Position numbers and translations under genes: made by a program
Notes under the pieces: generated by a model
Told to the model about the DNA's origin: nothing
Databases searched by the model: none
Seen by the model: only the letters and a program-made list of their open reading frames with translations
Part shown: piece by piece, positions 48,639 to 58,021 of the stretch
How the letters are laid out: each line of letters opens with the position of its first letter
How positions within the stretch are numbered: the first letter of the stretch is position 1
NCBI GenBank assembly: GCA_947038155.1
Contig: CAMQVH010000001.1
Location: forward strand, 62,001 to 126,000
Source: an uncultured Bacteroides sp.
Lineage (GTDB): Bacteria; Bacteroidota; Bacteroidia; Bacteroidales; Bacteroidaceae
Reading direction: 5' to 3'
Length of the DNA: 64,000 nucleotides

Positions 48639-51101
48639 TTAGTTTTTATTTGTTTGGAATACCTTGTTTACATCAAAATCATTCCACCATTTTTCATTTT
48701 CTGTACCACCGCTCGTTACCCAGTCGCTGAATTGTGAATAAGCAGTTTTGATATTTACATACTCTAAAGGCCATTTGAAATTGGAAGGAACCATGATACC
48801 CCATGCCAGATTCTCTTTACTGATATAATATTTTTTGCTGCCATGATGACTGTTATCGTTGTTTCCGCCAAACAGATCGGTGTTTGCGAGTTTGGTTGGT
48901 TGGTAGCCTGCAACATGTATTTCCTTACGTGGGTTTCTGTTGCCGTCAACGATGATAAAGACATTCAAATTGTTGACATTAAAAGCATCTGCTGATATTG
49001 TCGGATTATTGAAGGTAATGGAGAAACTGATATTCTTAGGTTTGGTATTGCCTGCATAGTCTGAGACAGTATTAATCTGCTCATACCGATCTTTTCCCAA
49101 TACTTTATGAGCATCATCAAACAGAGGAATCACAGCATAATCCTGACCACTTTCGATATTGTTATTATTTAGATTGAAATTCTTGGCAAGAGTATTGTCA
49201 CTGAATTCAACTGACTGTGTAATGGCATTGGCGGGTACATTGTCCAGCATAATAGCTGCTCCGATGCTTTTGGTTGCTCCGGCTGCGGATAAGTCAATAC
49301 TCAATTCGAATTTTGTTACTTTATTCTCTTTATTAGTATATATTTTCCTTTTCTGAATGGTCAGAACGATATCATTCATATCATAATCTCCATATAGTGG
49401 CCATTGGTCTTCGAAGAGGTAAGTATAATCCTTGTTGTCTTCCACTTCAATAGGGAATTCAGGATCTTCCGGGTCAGGGGTAGGGTCAGGTATTTCTGAA
49501 ATTTCACCACATGAAGTAATGATTGTTTTGGAACCATTCGGGATATATAATTCTACTGAATTTTCCATAATGTAATTAGGGTTATTGGCAGGTACCCCTT
49601 TGGCGAATTCCCCTTCCGGGCATTCAATATCCAAATTACCATTGAACTTAGTTGTCCAACCAGTAGATATGCTTTTTGTGGATTTTAATAATGAACGAGT
49701 TCCGGCAGCTTTAAAAGTGACATTAGGAATATCCATTATCTCTGCTTTTATCATAGAACCATTATTCAGTTCAAAAGTGCTTCCGCTATTACCGCATTTA
49801 AAAGATGGAATAGCTATAAAAGTGCCATTTTCTACGCCACCAGCCAATATGCCTTTATTCATTATGATAGTTCCGCTTGTTCCTCCGAATTCGAAAGAAT
49901 TTTGGGCATAAAGACTGCAATTATTAGTAAAAGTAGGGTTACCGCCATTATCATTACTTATTTTTTGAGCATTAACAGTTCCATCATTTACACCAATCCC
50001 ACCTATAATGAAAGTTGGAGTATTAATTGTTGCTTCAGTTCCATTATAAAAATAGCATGTTGCATCTTGAGAATTAAACTTTAATGCACCTTCTTGAATA
50101 GTCAATTCTCCAAAGTTATAAATAGCTCCTTTGGTAAATACGGACTGTTCCCAAGAAGCAACAGATTTTCCTGTAACATTAATTGTGGCTTTAGGAGCAT
50201 TGTATAAAATAGACGTCGTATTCAAGTCCTTCATACTATTGACACTAATTGTTCCAAAATTTTTTAGTAATACTCCTATGGCAGCAAGATTGATGTTATT
50301 GCCAATAAGACTTCCGCCTGATTGAATCGTTAATATTGAGTTGTCAGCAATAAGAAAACTCGTGAATGAATCGGTGTTGATTTTTCCACCCTTCAAAATA
50401 ATAATATCTGCACTTTGTATTTGGTTTTGCGAGGGTGTCCATTCACCTTCTACAAATATGGTAAATCTTCCGCCATTCAAATATCCACTGGTATGGTTGA
50501 TTTCACCATTAAATTTGTTTTTTATGATATAGCTTTTGCCTGCTTCCAAATGATGATTTGATTGATTCCAATTAGTATTACCTGTAAGTTCAATAGCTCC
50601 TGTGGTATCATAAGTTTCTTCGGGATATTTTTCTGGAATATTATAGCTTCCGATGGTCGCTTTTGCAACTCTTGTAGTCCTTGAACCTACAAATTCTTTA
50701 TTTTTAGATACATCCCATGTACTAATAGACACTCTGCTTCTAGAGTCTGTCTTACGAATATATAGGTAATTAGTTCCTTCTGTATAATTTATTTCTTGTG
50801 AAAAAGCTTGACCTTTCTTGGCAACTCCTTTGGCAAGTATATGGTAATCAGACGTTGAAAATGGATTTGCGTCCAATATTTCTATTTGGTTGTAAAGTTC
50901 ATCATCAATTTCTATGTTTAGAATACTAGTTGTAGTCATATTCCAGTCAAATCCATCCGGTGCAGCAAAACCGTCTCCCATTGGATTGGCTGTCTGATAA
51001 GACGGATCATATAGATCCTTCTCGGAATCTACGCAACTGGATAACATGCTTACTATTGTTATCGCAATAATAGATGTAAGCAGAATTGTTTTTTTCATCA
51101 T
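48639..51101 (-). CDS. Large LruC-domain surface lipoprotein
   Basis: 820 residues. Lipoprotein signal with lipobox LSSC (Cys22). After an N-terminal beta-sandwich (LNIEIDDELYNQIEILDANPFS, about 60-150), residues about 180-510 are Asn/Gly-rich strand repeats with a right-handed beta-helix look (ILTIQSGGSLIGNNINLAAIGV, GELTIQEGALKFNSQ). The C-terminal LruC domain starts near 555 with DYTYLFEDQWPLYGDYDMNDIVLTIQKRK, where Asp residues resemble a Ca-binding loop, and runs to the end. LruC proteins are envelope proteins of unknown role. TATCTTTG lies on the minus strand at plus 51136-51143. It may bind the polysaccharide encoded beside it; this is inference. Confidence 0.85.
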   Translation of the reverse strand: MMKKTILLTSIIAITIVSMLSSCVDSEKDLYDPSYQTANPMGDGFAAPDGFDWNMTTTSILNIEIDDELYNQIEILDANPFSTSDYHILAKGVAKKGQAFSQEINYTEGTNYLYIRKTDSRSRVSISTWDVSKNKEFVGSRTTRVAKATIGSYNIPEKYPEETYDTTGAIELTGNTNWNQSNHHLEAGKSYIIKNKFNGEINHTSGYLNGGRFTIFVEGEWTPSQNQIQSADIIILKGGKINTDSFTSFLIADNSILTIQSGGSLIGNNINLAAIGVLLKNFGTISVNSMKDLNTTSILYNAPKATINVTGKSVASWEQSVFTKGAIYNFGELTIQEGALKFNSQDATCYFYNGTEATINTPTFIIGGIGVNDGTVNAQKISNDNGGNPTFTNNCSLYAQNSFEFGGTSGTIIMNKGILAGGVENGTFIAIPSFKCGNSGSTFELNNGSMIKAEIMDIPNVTFKAAGTRSLLKSTKSISTGWTTKFNGNLDIECPEGEFAKGVPANNPNYIMENSVELYIPNGSKTIITSCGEISEIPDPTPDPEDPEFPIEVEDNKDYTYLFEDQWPLYGDYDMNDIVLTIQKRKIYTNKENKVTKFELSIDLSAAGATKSIGAAIMLDNVPANAITQSVEFSDNTLAKNFNLNNNNIESGQDYAVIPLFDDAHKVLGKDRYEQINTVSDYAGNTKPKNISFSITFNNPTISADAFNVNNLNVFIIVDGNRNPRKEIHVAGYQPTKLANTDLFGGNNDNSHHGSKKYYISKENLAWGIMVPSNFKWPLEYVNIKTAYSQFSDWVTSGGTENEKWWNDFDVNKVFQTNKN

Positions 51102-51315
51102 AATGTCTATTGTTTGATTGTTTTTTTGTTTGCCGCAAAGATAGTTGTATATTTTGGATTAAAGATGTATTTATTGATATTTCTTGTGTAAAAAGCAACG
51201 ATAATTCCGTTTTGGTTCGCTTTATATGAAAAACGAAAGAAAAACCTCCTGATTTTTTCTTTTGCAGAAATATTATAGAATGAAAATCAGGAGATTACTA
51301 TAGAGATTTTCTTTT

Positions 51316-52356
51316 TTAGGGTTTGGTAATTTCCCCTATTAAACAAGAGTTCATTTTGTATCGGATGTCTTTATTAGATAGTCCGTGTCCCAGCAAAAAC
51401 ATCAGTTTAGTTACAGCACATTCGGGAGTACTGTCATATCCACTGATAACACCTGCTTCGAGTAGATGCATTCCGGTCTCGTAACGTCCCATTTCTACTG
51501 CTCCGGAAGCACATTGTGTGATGTTAACAATGATAATTCCACGATCAGTAGCCTCTTTTAATTCCCGGATGAACCATTCTTTTTGCGGTGCATTTCCTGA
51601 TCCGAATGTTTTCATGACGACCGCTTTCAATCCGGGGACATGGAGTAGTGAATGAATGATCTCCTCCTGGATGCCGGGAAAAAGAGTTAATATTACCACA
51701 TTCGTATCAAACAGATAGTGTGGCTTTAGTGGTTTGTCCGGGTCCGTTTTGCGAATAAGGTTGGGCTCGTATTTAATATGGATGCCTACGCGTGCCAATG
51801 GCGGGTAATTGAAAGACCGGAAGGCATTAAAGTTCTCAGCATTGATTTTTGTGGTACGATTACCCCGCATCAAGTGATTTTCAAAGAAAATACATACTTC
51901 GGGGACAATAGCTGTACCGTCCGGATTCTTGGCAGCAGCAATCTCGATTGCAGTGATTAGATTTTCTTTTCCGTCCGTACGCAGCGTTCCGATTGGCAAT
52001 TGAGAACCGGTAAGAATAACAGGCTTACTCAGATTTTCGAGCATAAAACTTAGGGCAGAAGCCGTATAGGCCATTGTATCCGTTCCATGCAAAATTACAA
52101 AGCCATCGAAATAGTCGTAATTATAGTTGATGATCTTTACAAGTTTTGCCCAGTAAGCAGGTTCCATATCCGAGGAGTCGAGAGGAGGATCGAATTGATA
52201 GGAGGAAATGCGATAGTTGAATCTTTTCAGCTCAGGAACGTGCTTGAGCAAATGGTCGAAATTAAAGTTTTCTAAGGCACCTGTCTCCGGATTTTCTATC
52301 ATTCCGATAGTTCCACCCGTGTAAATTAACAAAACGGAAGGGGTCTCTACTCTCAT
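51316..52356 (-). CDS. ansA: Type I L-asparaginase
   Basis: 346 residues, cytosolic, no signal peptide. The first catalytic Thr lies in IYTGGTIGM (residues 11-19) and the second in FVILHGTDTMAYTASAL (HGTDTM near residue 90), both signatures of asparaginases. VILTGSQLPIGTLRTDGKENL and the C-terminal ITQCASGAVEMGRYETG support the type I, AnsA-like branch. It hydrolyses L-asparagine to aspartate and ammonia. It follows the trp operon in the same orientation but is separated from it by the operon's large terminator hairpin, with its own CAAAGATA-type -7 element (plus 52384-52391). Confidence 0.92.
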   Translation of the reverse strand: MRVETPSVLLIYTGGTIGMIENPETGALENFNFDHLLKHVPELKRFNYRISSYQFDPPLDSSDMEPAYWAKLVKIINYNYDYFDGFVILHGTDTMAYTASALSFMLENLSKPVILTGSQLPIGTLRTDGKENLITAIEIAAAKNPDGTAIVPEVCIFFENHLMRGNRTTKINAENFNAFRSFNYPPLARVGIHIKYEPNLIRKTDPDKPLKPHYLFDTNVVILTLFPGIQEEIIHSLLHVPGLKAVVMKTFGSGNAPQKEWFIRELKEATDRGIIIVNITQCASGAVEMGRYETGMHLLEAGVISGYDSTPECAVTKLMFLLGHGLSNKDIRYKMNSCLIGEITKP

Positions 52357-52520
52357 AATTGATGAATTTCTGTTAAAACGCTGACAAAGATATAGATTAA
52401 TTGCGAATTATGAATAGTAAATGATGAATTTGTTCGTAGTTTGCAGTGAAATGTTATAAATCTGAATATTTATGCGGAATTATACGATGGATTAAAAGAA
52501 AAAATCAAGTGAGTTGTAAA

Positions 52521-52613
52521 AATAGTCAAGTAGCTAAAATTGTTTGGAAAGAATGGTTATGCAAAGCAAAACGATACTGCCCGGCTATTTTAGCTACCAT
52601 TTGTCTGACTATT
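52521..52613 (-). terminator. Long composite terminator of the trp operon
   Basis: AATAGTCA (52521-52528) and GTAGCTAAAAT (52530-52540) pair with ATTTTAGCTAC (52587-52597) and TGACTATT (52606-52613). On the minus strand the structure ends GACTATTTTTAC. The loop is about 46 nt. It begins 9 bp after the trpA stop codon. Confidence 0.65.
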
Positions 52614-52621
52614 TCCTATGT

Positions 52622-53392
52622 CTATTTAAGCGCATCTTTCAGTTTTAGAATGGCTTTTTCCGGATCTTTTTCTTCTTCAAGCAGAGTGACAAAGCGGCTA
52701 CCGATGATAGCTCCGGAAGCATGTTCGCAAGCTGCTTGAAAAGTAGCTTTGTTGGAGATACCGAAACCAACCATTAGCGGGTTGCGCAGATTCATATCTT
52801 CGATCTTTTTGAAATAGGCACGTTTCTGTTCATTAAAGTCTTGTTGTGCGCCTGTAGTTGCTGCGGATGAAACCATATAGATGAATCCGTCTGTATGTGC
52901 ATCGATCTCACGTACCCGCTCTTCGCTGGTCTCCGGGGTGATGAGCATGATTACTTTGATTCCATAACGTTCGGCAATGATACGGTAGTGATCCTGATAA
53001 TCTCTGAAAGGTAAGTCGGGGATGATAACGCCGTCTATTCCGCATTCCACGCATTTGCGGCAGAAGTTTTCAAATCCGAACTGCATAATAGGGTTTAAGT
53101 ATCCCATAAATACCAATGGAATACTTACTTCCTGGCGAATGTTTCGTAATTGTTCGAAAAGGATTTTCAATGACATTCCGTTGCGTAATGCCTGAGTGGC
53201 GGCATTCTGGATAACGATGCCGTCTGCCATAGGGTCACTGAATGGAATGCCGACTTCGATCATGCTGACGCCATGTTTTTCGAGAGTACGGATGACATTG
53301 ACTGTTCCATCAAGGGTAGGATCACCTGCACAAAAATAAATAGAAAGGATGTCTTTCTTGTTGCTATTAAAGAGTTGATTAATTCTGTTCAT
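52622..53392 (-). CDS. trpA: Tryptophan synthase alpha chain
   Basis: 256 residues, TIM barrel. Catalytic Glu in MIEVGIPFSDPMADGIVIQNAATQALRNG (about 40-68) and Asp in GVIIPDLPFRDY (about 125), phosphate loop GFGISNKATFQAACEHASGAIIGS. It cleaves indole-3-glycerol phosphate into indole and glyceraldehyde 3-phosphate in the alpha-beta complex with TrpB. Last gene of the trpBEGDCFA operon, ending just before the composite terminator. Confidence 0.96.
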   Translation of the reverse strand: MNRINQLFNSNKKDILSIYFCAGDPTLDGTVNVIRTLEKHGVSMIEVGIPFSDPMADGIVIQNAATQALRNGMSLKILFEQLRNIRQEVSIPLVFMGYLNPIMQFGFENFCRKCVECGIDGVIIPDLPFRDYQDHYRIIAERYGIKVIMLITPETSEERVREIDAHTDGFIYMVSSAATTGAQQDFNEQKRAYFKKIEDMNLRNPLMVGFGISNKATFQAACEHASGAIIGSRFVTLLEEEKDPEKAILKLKDALK

Positions 53393-53410
53393 GATTTTGA
53401 GAATTTAAAT

Positions 53411-54034
53411 TTATGACTTTAGTTCATTTAGAAATATCCGGATTCGTTCCGGATCTTTTTCCCCGGGCTTCAGTTCGAAACGACTGTTCAGGTCGTAGCC
53501 TGCCAGACGGGGATGGTCGAATGCTTTCAATGCATTGGCACTGTGTGAGTTGATGCCGCCACTCAATAAGAATGGAACTTGTCCGTTGTAGGTATGCAGA
53601 ATGTTCCAGTCGAATTGGTTTCCTGAGCCACCATACTGCTCACATTTCGTATCAAACAGGAAAAGATTGCAAGTTTTTTCATACTCGCTTACGTGATTCA
53701 AATCTTTTGGACGAGCTACAGAAAAAGCTTTGATGATTTTCAGGCCGGAGGTGCGCAATGACTGACAGTATTCCGGTGATTCTTTGCCGTGGAGCTGGAT
53801 ATATTCCAGTCCGAAACGGTCGGCGTACATCGTGATTACATCTTTGTCTTCATTTACAAAAACTCCGACACGGCGGGCATGAACGGGTAGGTAAGCGGGA
53901 AGTTCGTAGATATAACGGGGAGATTTGGGATAGAAGATAAATCCCATCATATCCACTCTTTGCAGTGACTCTACATCCCGTATATTTGGGGCTTCACGCA
54001 TACCGCATACTTTGATGATTTTTCCGTTGATCAT
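53411..54034 (-). CDS. trpF: Phosphoribosylanthranilate isomerase
   Basis: 207 residues. KVCGMREAPNIRDV near the N-terminus carries the catalytic Cys; Asp in LFLFDTKCEQYGGSGNQFDW (about 128-147) is the general acid. PFLLSGGINSHSA is the phosphate-binding part. It performs the Amadori rearrangement of phosphoribosylanthranilate to CdRP. Here it is a separate gene, not fused with trpC as in E. coli. Gaps of 18 bp to trpA and about 30 bp to trpC. Confidence 0.95.
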   Translation of the reverse strand: MINGKIIKVCGMREAPNIRDVESLQRVDMMGFIFYPKSPRYIYELPAYLPVHARRVGVFVNEDKDVITMYADRFGLEYIQLHGKESPEYCQSLRTSGLKIIKAFSVARPKDLNHVSEYEKTCNLFLFDTKCEQYGGSGNQFDWNILHTYNGQVPFLLSGGINSHSANALKAFDHPRLAGYDLNSRFELKPGEKDPERIRIFLNELKS

Positions 54035-54064
54035 AGGGCTGTCCGTTTTTGGAAGTTCATATAT

Positions 54065-54847
54065 TTATTGGATGGCTTTCAGAAAGTTCTGCAGCGTTTC
54101 TCCCGGTTGCGGAGTTTTCATAAATGTCTCTCCGATGAGGAATCCCCGGAATCCGGCTGTCCGAAGACGTTTTACCACTTCCGGATCGGAAATGCCACTC
54201 TCCGATACTAATACCGCATCTTGTGGAAGTTGTCCTGCCAGTCGGAAAGAGTTTTCTACATCTGTGAAGAAAGTACCCAGATTGCGATTATTAATCCCAA
54301 TCATATCAATTTTGCTATTAATATAAGGTAACTCTTCCGCACTATGGATTTCAAGTAATACTTCCAGTCCCAGTTCATGCGCCTGCTCTGCCAGTTCCTG
54401 ACATTTTTCCTGTTTCAGTGCGGCGGCGATAAGAAGTACGGCATCCGCACCGACAATTTTTGCCTGATATAACTGATACTCATCAATGATAAAGTCTTTT
54501 CTTATAATGGGAACATCGACCAAAGGACGTGCTGTACGGATATCTTTCAGACTTCCTCCAAAAAACTTCTCATCAGTGAGAATAGAGAGGGCGGAAGCAC
54601 CTGCCGCAAGATATGACGGAACAATTTCTTCGGGACGTGCCTCCTGTTTGATCCACCCTTTGGATGGCGAGCGACGCTTAAATTCGGCTATAATACCAGA
54701 ATCGGAAGAAGCCAATGCCTGTTTCATAGAACGGGAAGCCGGAACTTCATTGACACCTTCCTGCAACTGTTCGATGGAAATAGCCTGCTTTTGCAAATCG
54801 ACTTCAAACCGTTTGTTAGCTATAATTTCGGATAATATATCTTTCAT
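54065..54847 (-). CDS. trpC: Indole-3-glycerol phosphate synthase
   Basis: 260 residues from ATG at 54847 (MKDILSEIIANKRFEV); the longer frame adds 18 residues without family support. Key motifs: FKRRSPSKGWI (Lys, about 58-68), SILTDEKFFGGSLKDI, IIRKDFIIDEYQLYQA, DAVLLIAAAL and ISESGI-like VLVSESGISDPEVV. It converts CdRP to indole-3-glycerol phosphate. It sits between trpD and trpF in the operon, with 86 bp upstream that contain no gene. Confidence 0.95.
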   Translation of the reverse strand: MKDILSEIIANKRFEVDLQKQAISIEQLQEGVNEVPASRSMKQALASSDSGIIAEFKRRSPSKGWIKQEARPEEIVPSYLAAGASALSILTDEKFFGGSLKDIRTARPLVDVPIIRKDFIIDEYQLYQAKIVGADAVLLIAAALKQEKCQELAEQAHELGLEVLLEIHSAEELPYINSKIDMIGINNRNLGTFFTDVENSFRLAGQLPQDAVLVSESGISDPEVVKRLRTAGFRGFLIGETFMKTPQPGETLQNFLKAIQ

Positions 54848-54932
54848 TAATCTTAAATTTTGAATCAGGGCAAAGGATATCGCATATTCATCCTTTACCA
54901 CTTATCATTTATTACTTATAACTTATTACCTA

Positions 54933-55931
54933 TTACTTATTATTCAATTCAATGAATTTCTTCAGTGTAGCCAATGCCCGGCCACTTTCCAGTGATTCTT
55001 TAGCGAGAGCGATGCACTCTTCAATCGTTTTTTCCGGACGAACTACTTGAATAGCGAAAGCTGCATTGATAGCAACCACGTTTTTCTGTGCTTCCGTAGC
55101 TGTATTGTTCATAATGTTATCAAAGATTTTAGCAGCATCTTCCGGTGTCTGTCCGCCATCCAGATCAGCATCCTGATAACGTGCAAATCCGAGACTTTCC
55201 GGAGTATAAATCTTCTCATTGCCGCAGGTAGCTACCTTAAACTCGTTCGTCAGAGAAATCTCATCATATCCGTCCAGACTATGTACAACGGCAAATTTAG
55301 TCTTACTCTCCTGATAAGTATAGGTATAAAGGCGCAAAAGCGGAAGATTATACACGCCTAAAAGCTGATAGGTCGGCAATACCGGATTGACCAACGGGCC
55401 GAGCATATTAAAGAATGTACGTACCGCCAATCCTTTACGGATCGGGGCAACTGCCTTCAGTGCCGGATTGAACAAAGGAGCGTGCAGATAAGCAATATTA
55501 CATTGTTCCATGCTGCGCCGCATCTGATCAACATCACTTGTGAATTTAACCCCATGCTGCTCCATCACATTGCTGGCACCGCTGACTGAAGTAGCTCCAT
55601 AATTACCATGTTTTACTACCGGAATACCTGCTCCGGCTACTGTAAAGCAGGCCGCCGTAGAAATGTTGAACGTGTTTTTTCCATCTCCTCCCGTACCGAC
55701 AATATCAATCGGAGCAAACTCACTCAAATCAACCGGAATCCGCATTTCCAATAATGCATCACGGAATCCGCATAATTCTTCGACAGAAATATTACGCATC
55801 AGAAAGACAGTAATCAGTGATGCTACCTGTACGTCATTATATTTCCCTTGTGCGATGTTTTGCAGGATAGTACGTGCTTCATCGCGTCCCAGATATTGGT
55901 GTTCGAAAAGTTTATATAGAATCTGTTTCAT
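54933..55931 (-). CDS. trpD: Anthranilate phosphoribosyltransferase
   Basis: 332 residues, all-alpha N-terminal part followed by the PRPP-binding region with DIVGTGGDGKNTFNISTAACFTVAGAGIPVVKHGNYGATSVSGASNVMEQ (about 78-128), including the GTGGD and KHGN motifs of TrpD. It transfers the phosphoribosyl group of PRPP to anthranilate. Standalone, not fused to TrpG, which ends 4 bp upstream. Confidence 0.96.
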   Translation of the reverse strand: MKQILYKLFEHQYLGRDEARTILQNIAQGKYNDVQVASLITVFLMRNISVEELCGFRDALLEMRIPVDLSEFAPIDIVGTGGDGKNTFNISTAACFTVAGAGIPVVKHGNYGATSVSGASNVMEQHGVKFTSDVDQMRRSMEQCNIAYLHAPLFNPALKAVAPIRKGLAVRTFFNMLGPLVNPVLPTYQLLGVYNLPLLRLYTYTYQESKTKFAVVHSLDGYDEISLTNEFKVATCGNEKIYTPESLGFARYQDADLDGGQTPEDAAKIFDNIMNNTATEAQKNVVAINAAFAIQVVRPEKTIEECIALAKESLESGRALATLKKFIELNNK

Positions 55932-55935
55932 AAGT

Positions 55936-56502
55936 TTATTCGTTTAAGAAGTTTTTGATGATTTCTTTTCCTTGCGGAGTCAGTACGGATTCGGGATGGA
56001 ACTGGATGCCGTGTACGTCATAGGTTTTGTGACGTAATGCCATGATTTGTCCTTCCTGACTTTCAGCTGTTATCTCCAGGCACTCGGGAAAACCTTCCCG
56101 ACTAACTACCCAGGAATGATAGCGTCCGACAGGTATCTCTTTGCCCAGTCCTTCAAAAAGTACGTCTTTCTGCAGGATGCTGATCGGTGTCTGTACACCG
56201 TGATATACTTCTTTCAGGTTTTCCAGTCGTGCACCAAAAGCCTCGCCGATGGCCTGATGTCCCAGACAAACGCCTAAAATACTCTTTGTCGGTGCATATC
56301 GTTTGATAATGGGCAATAGCAAGCCTGCTTCTTCGGGTATTCCCGGTCCCGGTGAAAGTATGATCTTATCAAATCGTTCCACTTCATCAAGGTCTATCTG
56401 GTCGTTGCGGACTACTTCGACGTCTGTAGCTCCCAGTTCTTTCACTGCATGCAGCAAATTGTAGGTGAAAGAATCATAGTTATCTAAAAGTAATATTTTC
56501 AT
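55936..56502 (-). CDS. trpG: Anthranilate synthase component II (glutamine amidotransferase)
   Basis: 188 residues, class I glutamine amidotransferase. Nucleophile Cys in GVCLGHQAIGEAFG (about residue 79), oxyanion region SPGPGIPEEAG (about 51-61), and the catalytic His-Glu in GIQFHPESVLTPQG (about 168-181). It supplies ammonia from glutamine to TrpE. The start MKILLLDNYDSFTYN is typical. It may also serve folate synthesis as PabA in organisms with one copy. Confidence 0.95.
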   Translation of the reverse strand: MKILLLDNYDSFTYNLLHAVKELGATDVEVVRNDQIDLDEVERFDKIILSPGPGIPEEAGLLLPIIKRYAPTKSILGVCLGHQAIGEAFGARLENLKEVYHGVQTPISILQKDVLFEGLGKEIPVGRYHSWVVSREGFPECLEITAESQEGQIMALRHKTYDVHGIQFHPESVLTPQGKEIIKNFLNE

Positions 56503-56570
56503 TTTATTGTCATTGTAAAATTGTTGTTCAAATACTGTTTCTGACTTATCAGGCAGACCGCTCTGAACAG

Positions 56571-57977
56571 TTAGTTTTTTAAATTAACAGCTAAATCAAT
56601 AGCCTTTTTCAGAGCTCCTAATTTATTGTTTACCTCTTGCAGCTCGTATTCATCCTGACTGCGTGCAACGATACCGCCTCCGGCCTGGAACCATAACTCG
56701 TTATTACGGCTGACAAAAGTACGGATGGTGATTGCCTGATTCAGTTCTCCGTTAAGTCCGATAAAACCGATACAGCCGCCATAAGCACCACGGTTATGAG
56801 GTTCGATTTCACTGATCAGCTGCATGGCGCGTACTTTCGGTGCTCCGCTCAACGTTCCCGCAGGGAAAGTATCGATGAAAGTTTTAATCTTATCCGCCCC
56901 TTCATTCAGCTGACCGCTCACACGGCTGACCAGATGAATCACATGACTGTAATACTGTGGTTCCTTATAAAACAATACCCGTACATCATGGCAATTACGT
57001 GAAAGATCATTTCTTGCCAGATCAACCAGCATCACATGCTCCGCATTTTCTTTCGGATCGGCAAGCAGTGCTTCCGCCAGTTCGCGGTCTTTTACCGTAT
57101 CTCCGGTGCGGCGGGTTGTTCCGGCAATCGGGTCGATGTAGGCACGTCCGTCTTCAATTTTACAGTGAGTCTCCGGTGAAGAACCGAAAATACGGTATCC
57201 TCCGAAATCGAAATAGAAAAGATAGGGAGAAGGATTGATGCTGCGAAGAGCACGATAAACTTTGAAATCATCTCCGGCATAAGGCTGGATGAATCTTCTG
57301 GAAAGGACAATCTGGAAAACATCACCACGCATACAATGAGCAATACCTTTGCGAACGTTCGCTTTATGTTCCTCATCGGAGATCGGGCTGCTGACAGGAC
57401 CTGTCACCGAGAAATTATAAGAAGCATAATTTCTGTTTTCGATAGCGGCCTCCAGTTCCGGCAAACTGCTTTCTTCACCTTCGCCCAGCATTTCTACCAA
57501 TGTCAATTCATTCTTGAAATGATTGAAAACGATGATATACTTATATAATATGTATAGCAAGTCCGGAGCATCATTCTGCTCATCATGACTTTCTTTCACC
57601 GGAATATGTTCGAAGTATTTTACTGCGTTGAATGTGGTGTATCCGTAAAGTCCGCATACATTCTTGTTTTCTCCGGTCACTTGAAACTGACTGATGAATT
57701 GATTCATCGCTTTTTCTACGGTGAATGATTGGGTGAGCGGCTCTTCCTTCCGACTGTTGTCGGGATAACTGGCAGTGACTATTCCGCTATTGACACCGAT
57801 ACTTGCCAGCGGACAAAGAGCGATGAACGAGAGGGAGTTTTCTCCTGCATGATAATCGGAACTCTCCATCAATACAGATTGCGGGTACATATCACGTACT
57901 TTCAGATAGATACTGACAGGAGTGTGCATATCTCCGAGTACCTGTTTGCTATGGGCTGTATAACTGAATGTTTTCAT
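56571..57977 (-). CDS. trpE: Anthranilate synthase component I
   Basis: 468 residues from ATG at 57977 (MKTFSYTAHSKQVL). N-terminal Trp-binding part with LLMESSDYHAGENSLSFIALCP (about 40-65, including the feedback motif ExSxxx-like SS), then the chorismate-binding domain with GDVFQIVLSRRF, FGSSPETHCKIEDG, PIAGTTRRTGDTVKDRELAEALLADPKENAEHVMLVDLARNDL and GTLSGAPKVRAMQLISEIE ... GCIGFIG. It makes anthranilate from chorismate with TrpG ammonia, and is feedback-inhibited by Trp in the family. Confidence 0.96.
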   Translation of the reverse strand: MKTFSYTAHSKQVLGDMHTPVSIYLKVRDMYPQSVLMESSDYHAGENSLSFIALCPLASIGVNSGIVTASYPDNSRKEEPLTQSFTVEKAMNQFISQFQVTGENKNVCGLYGYTTFNAVKYFEHIPVKESHDEQNDAPDLLYILYKYIIVFNHFKNELTLVEMLGEGEESSLPELEAAIENRNYASYNFSVTGPVSSPISDEEHKANVRKGIAHCMRGDVFQIVLSRRFIQPYAGDDFKVYRALRSINPSPYLFYFDFGGYRIFGSSPETHCKIEDGRAYIDPIAGTTRRTGDTVKDRELAEALLADPKENAEHVMLVDLARNDLSRNCHDVRVLFYKEPQYYSHVIHLVSRVSGQLNEGADKIKTFIDTFPAGTLSGAPKVRAMQLISEIEPHNRGAYGGCIGFIGLNGELNQAITIRTFVSRNNELWFQAGGGIVARSQDEYELQEVNNKLGALKKAIDLAVNLKN

Positions 57978-58021
57978 TTTTATAATTTCTAAATTCAAAC
58001 TACAAAACTAGATGTTGATAA

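Noticed and set aside
52446..52739. 97-codon plus-strand ORF overlapping trpA
   Set aside because: It crosses the trp terminator hairpin and runs antisense through trpA; no coding features.
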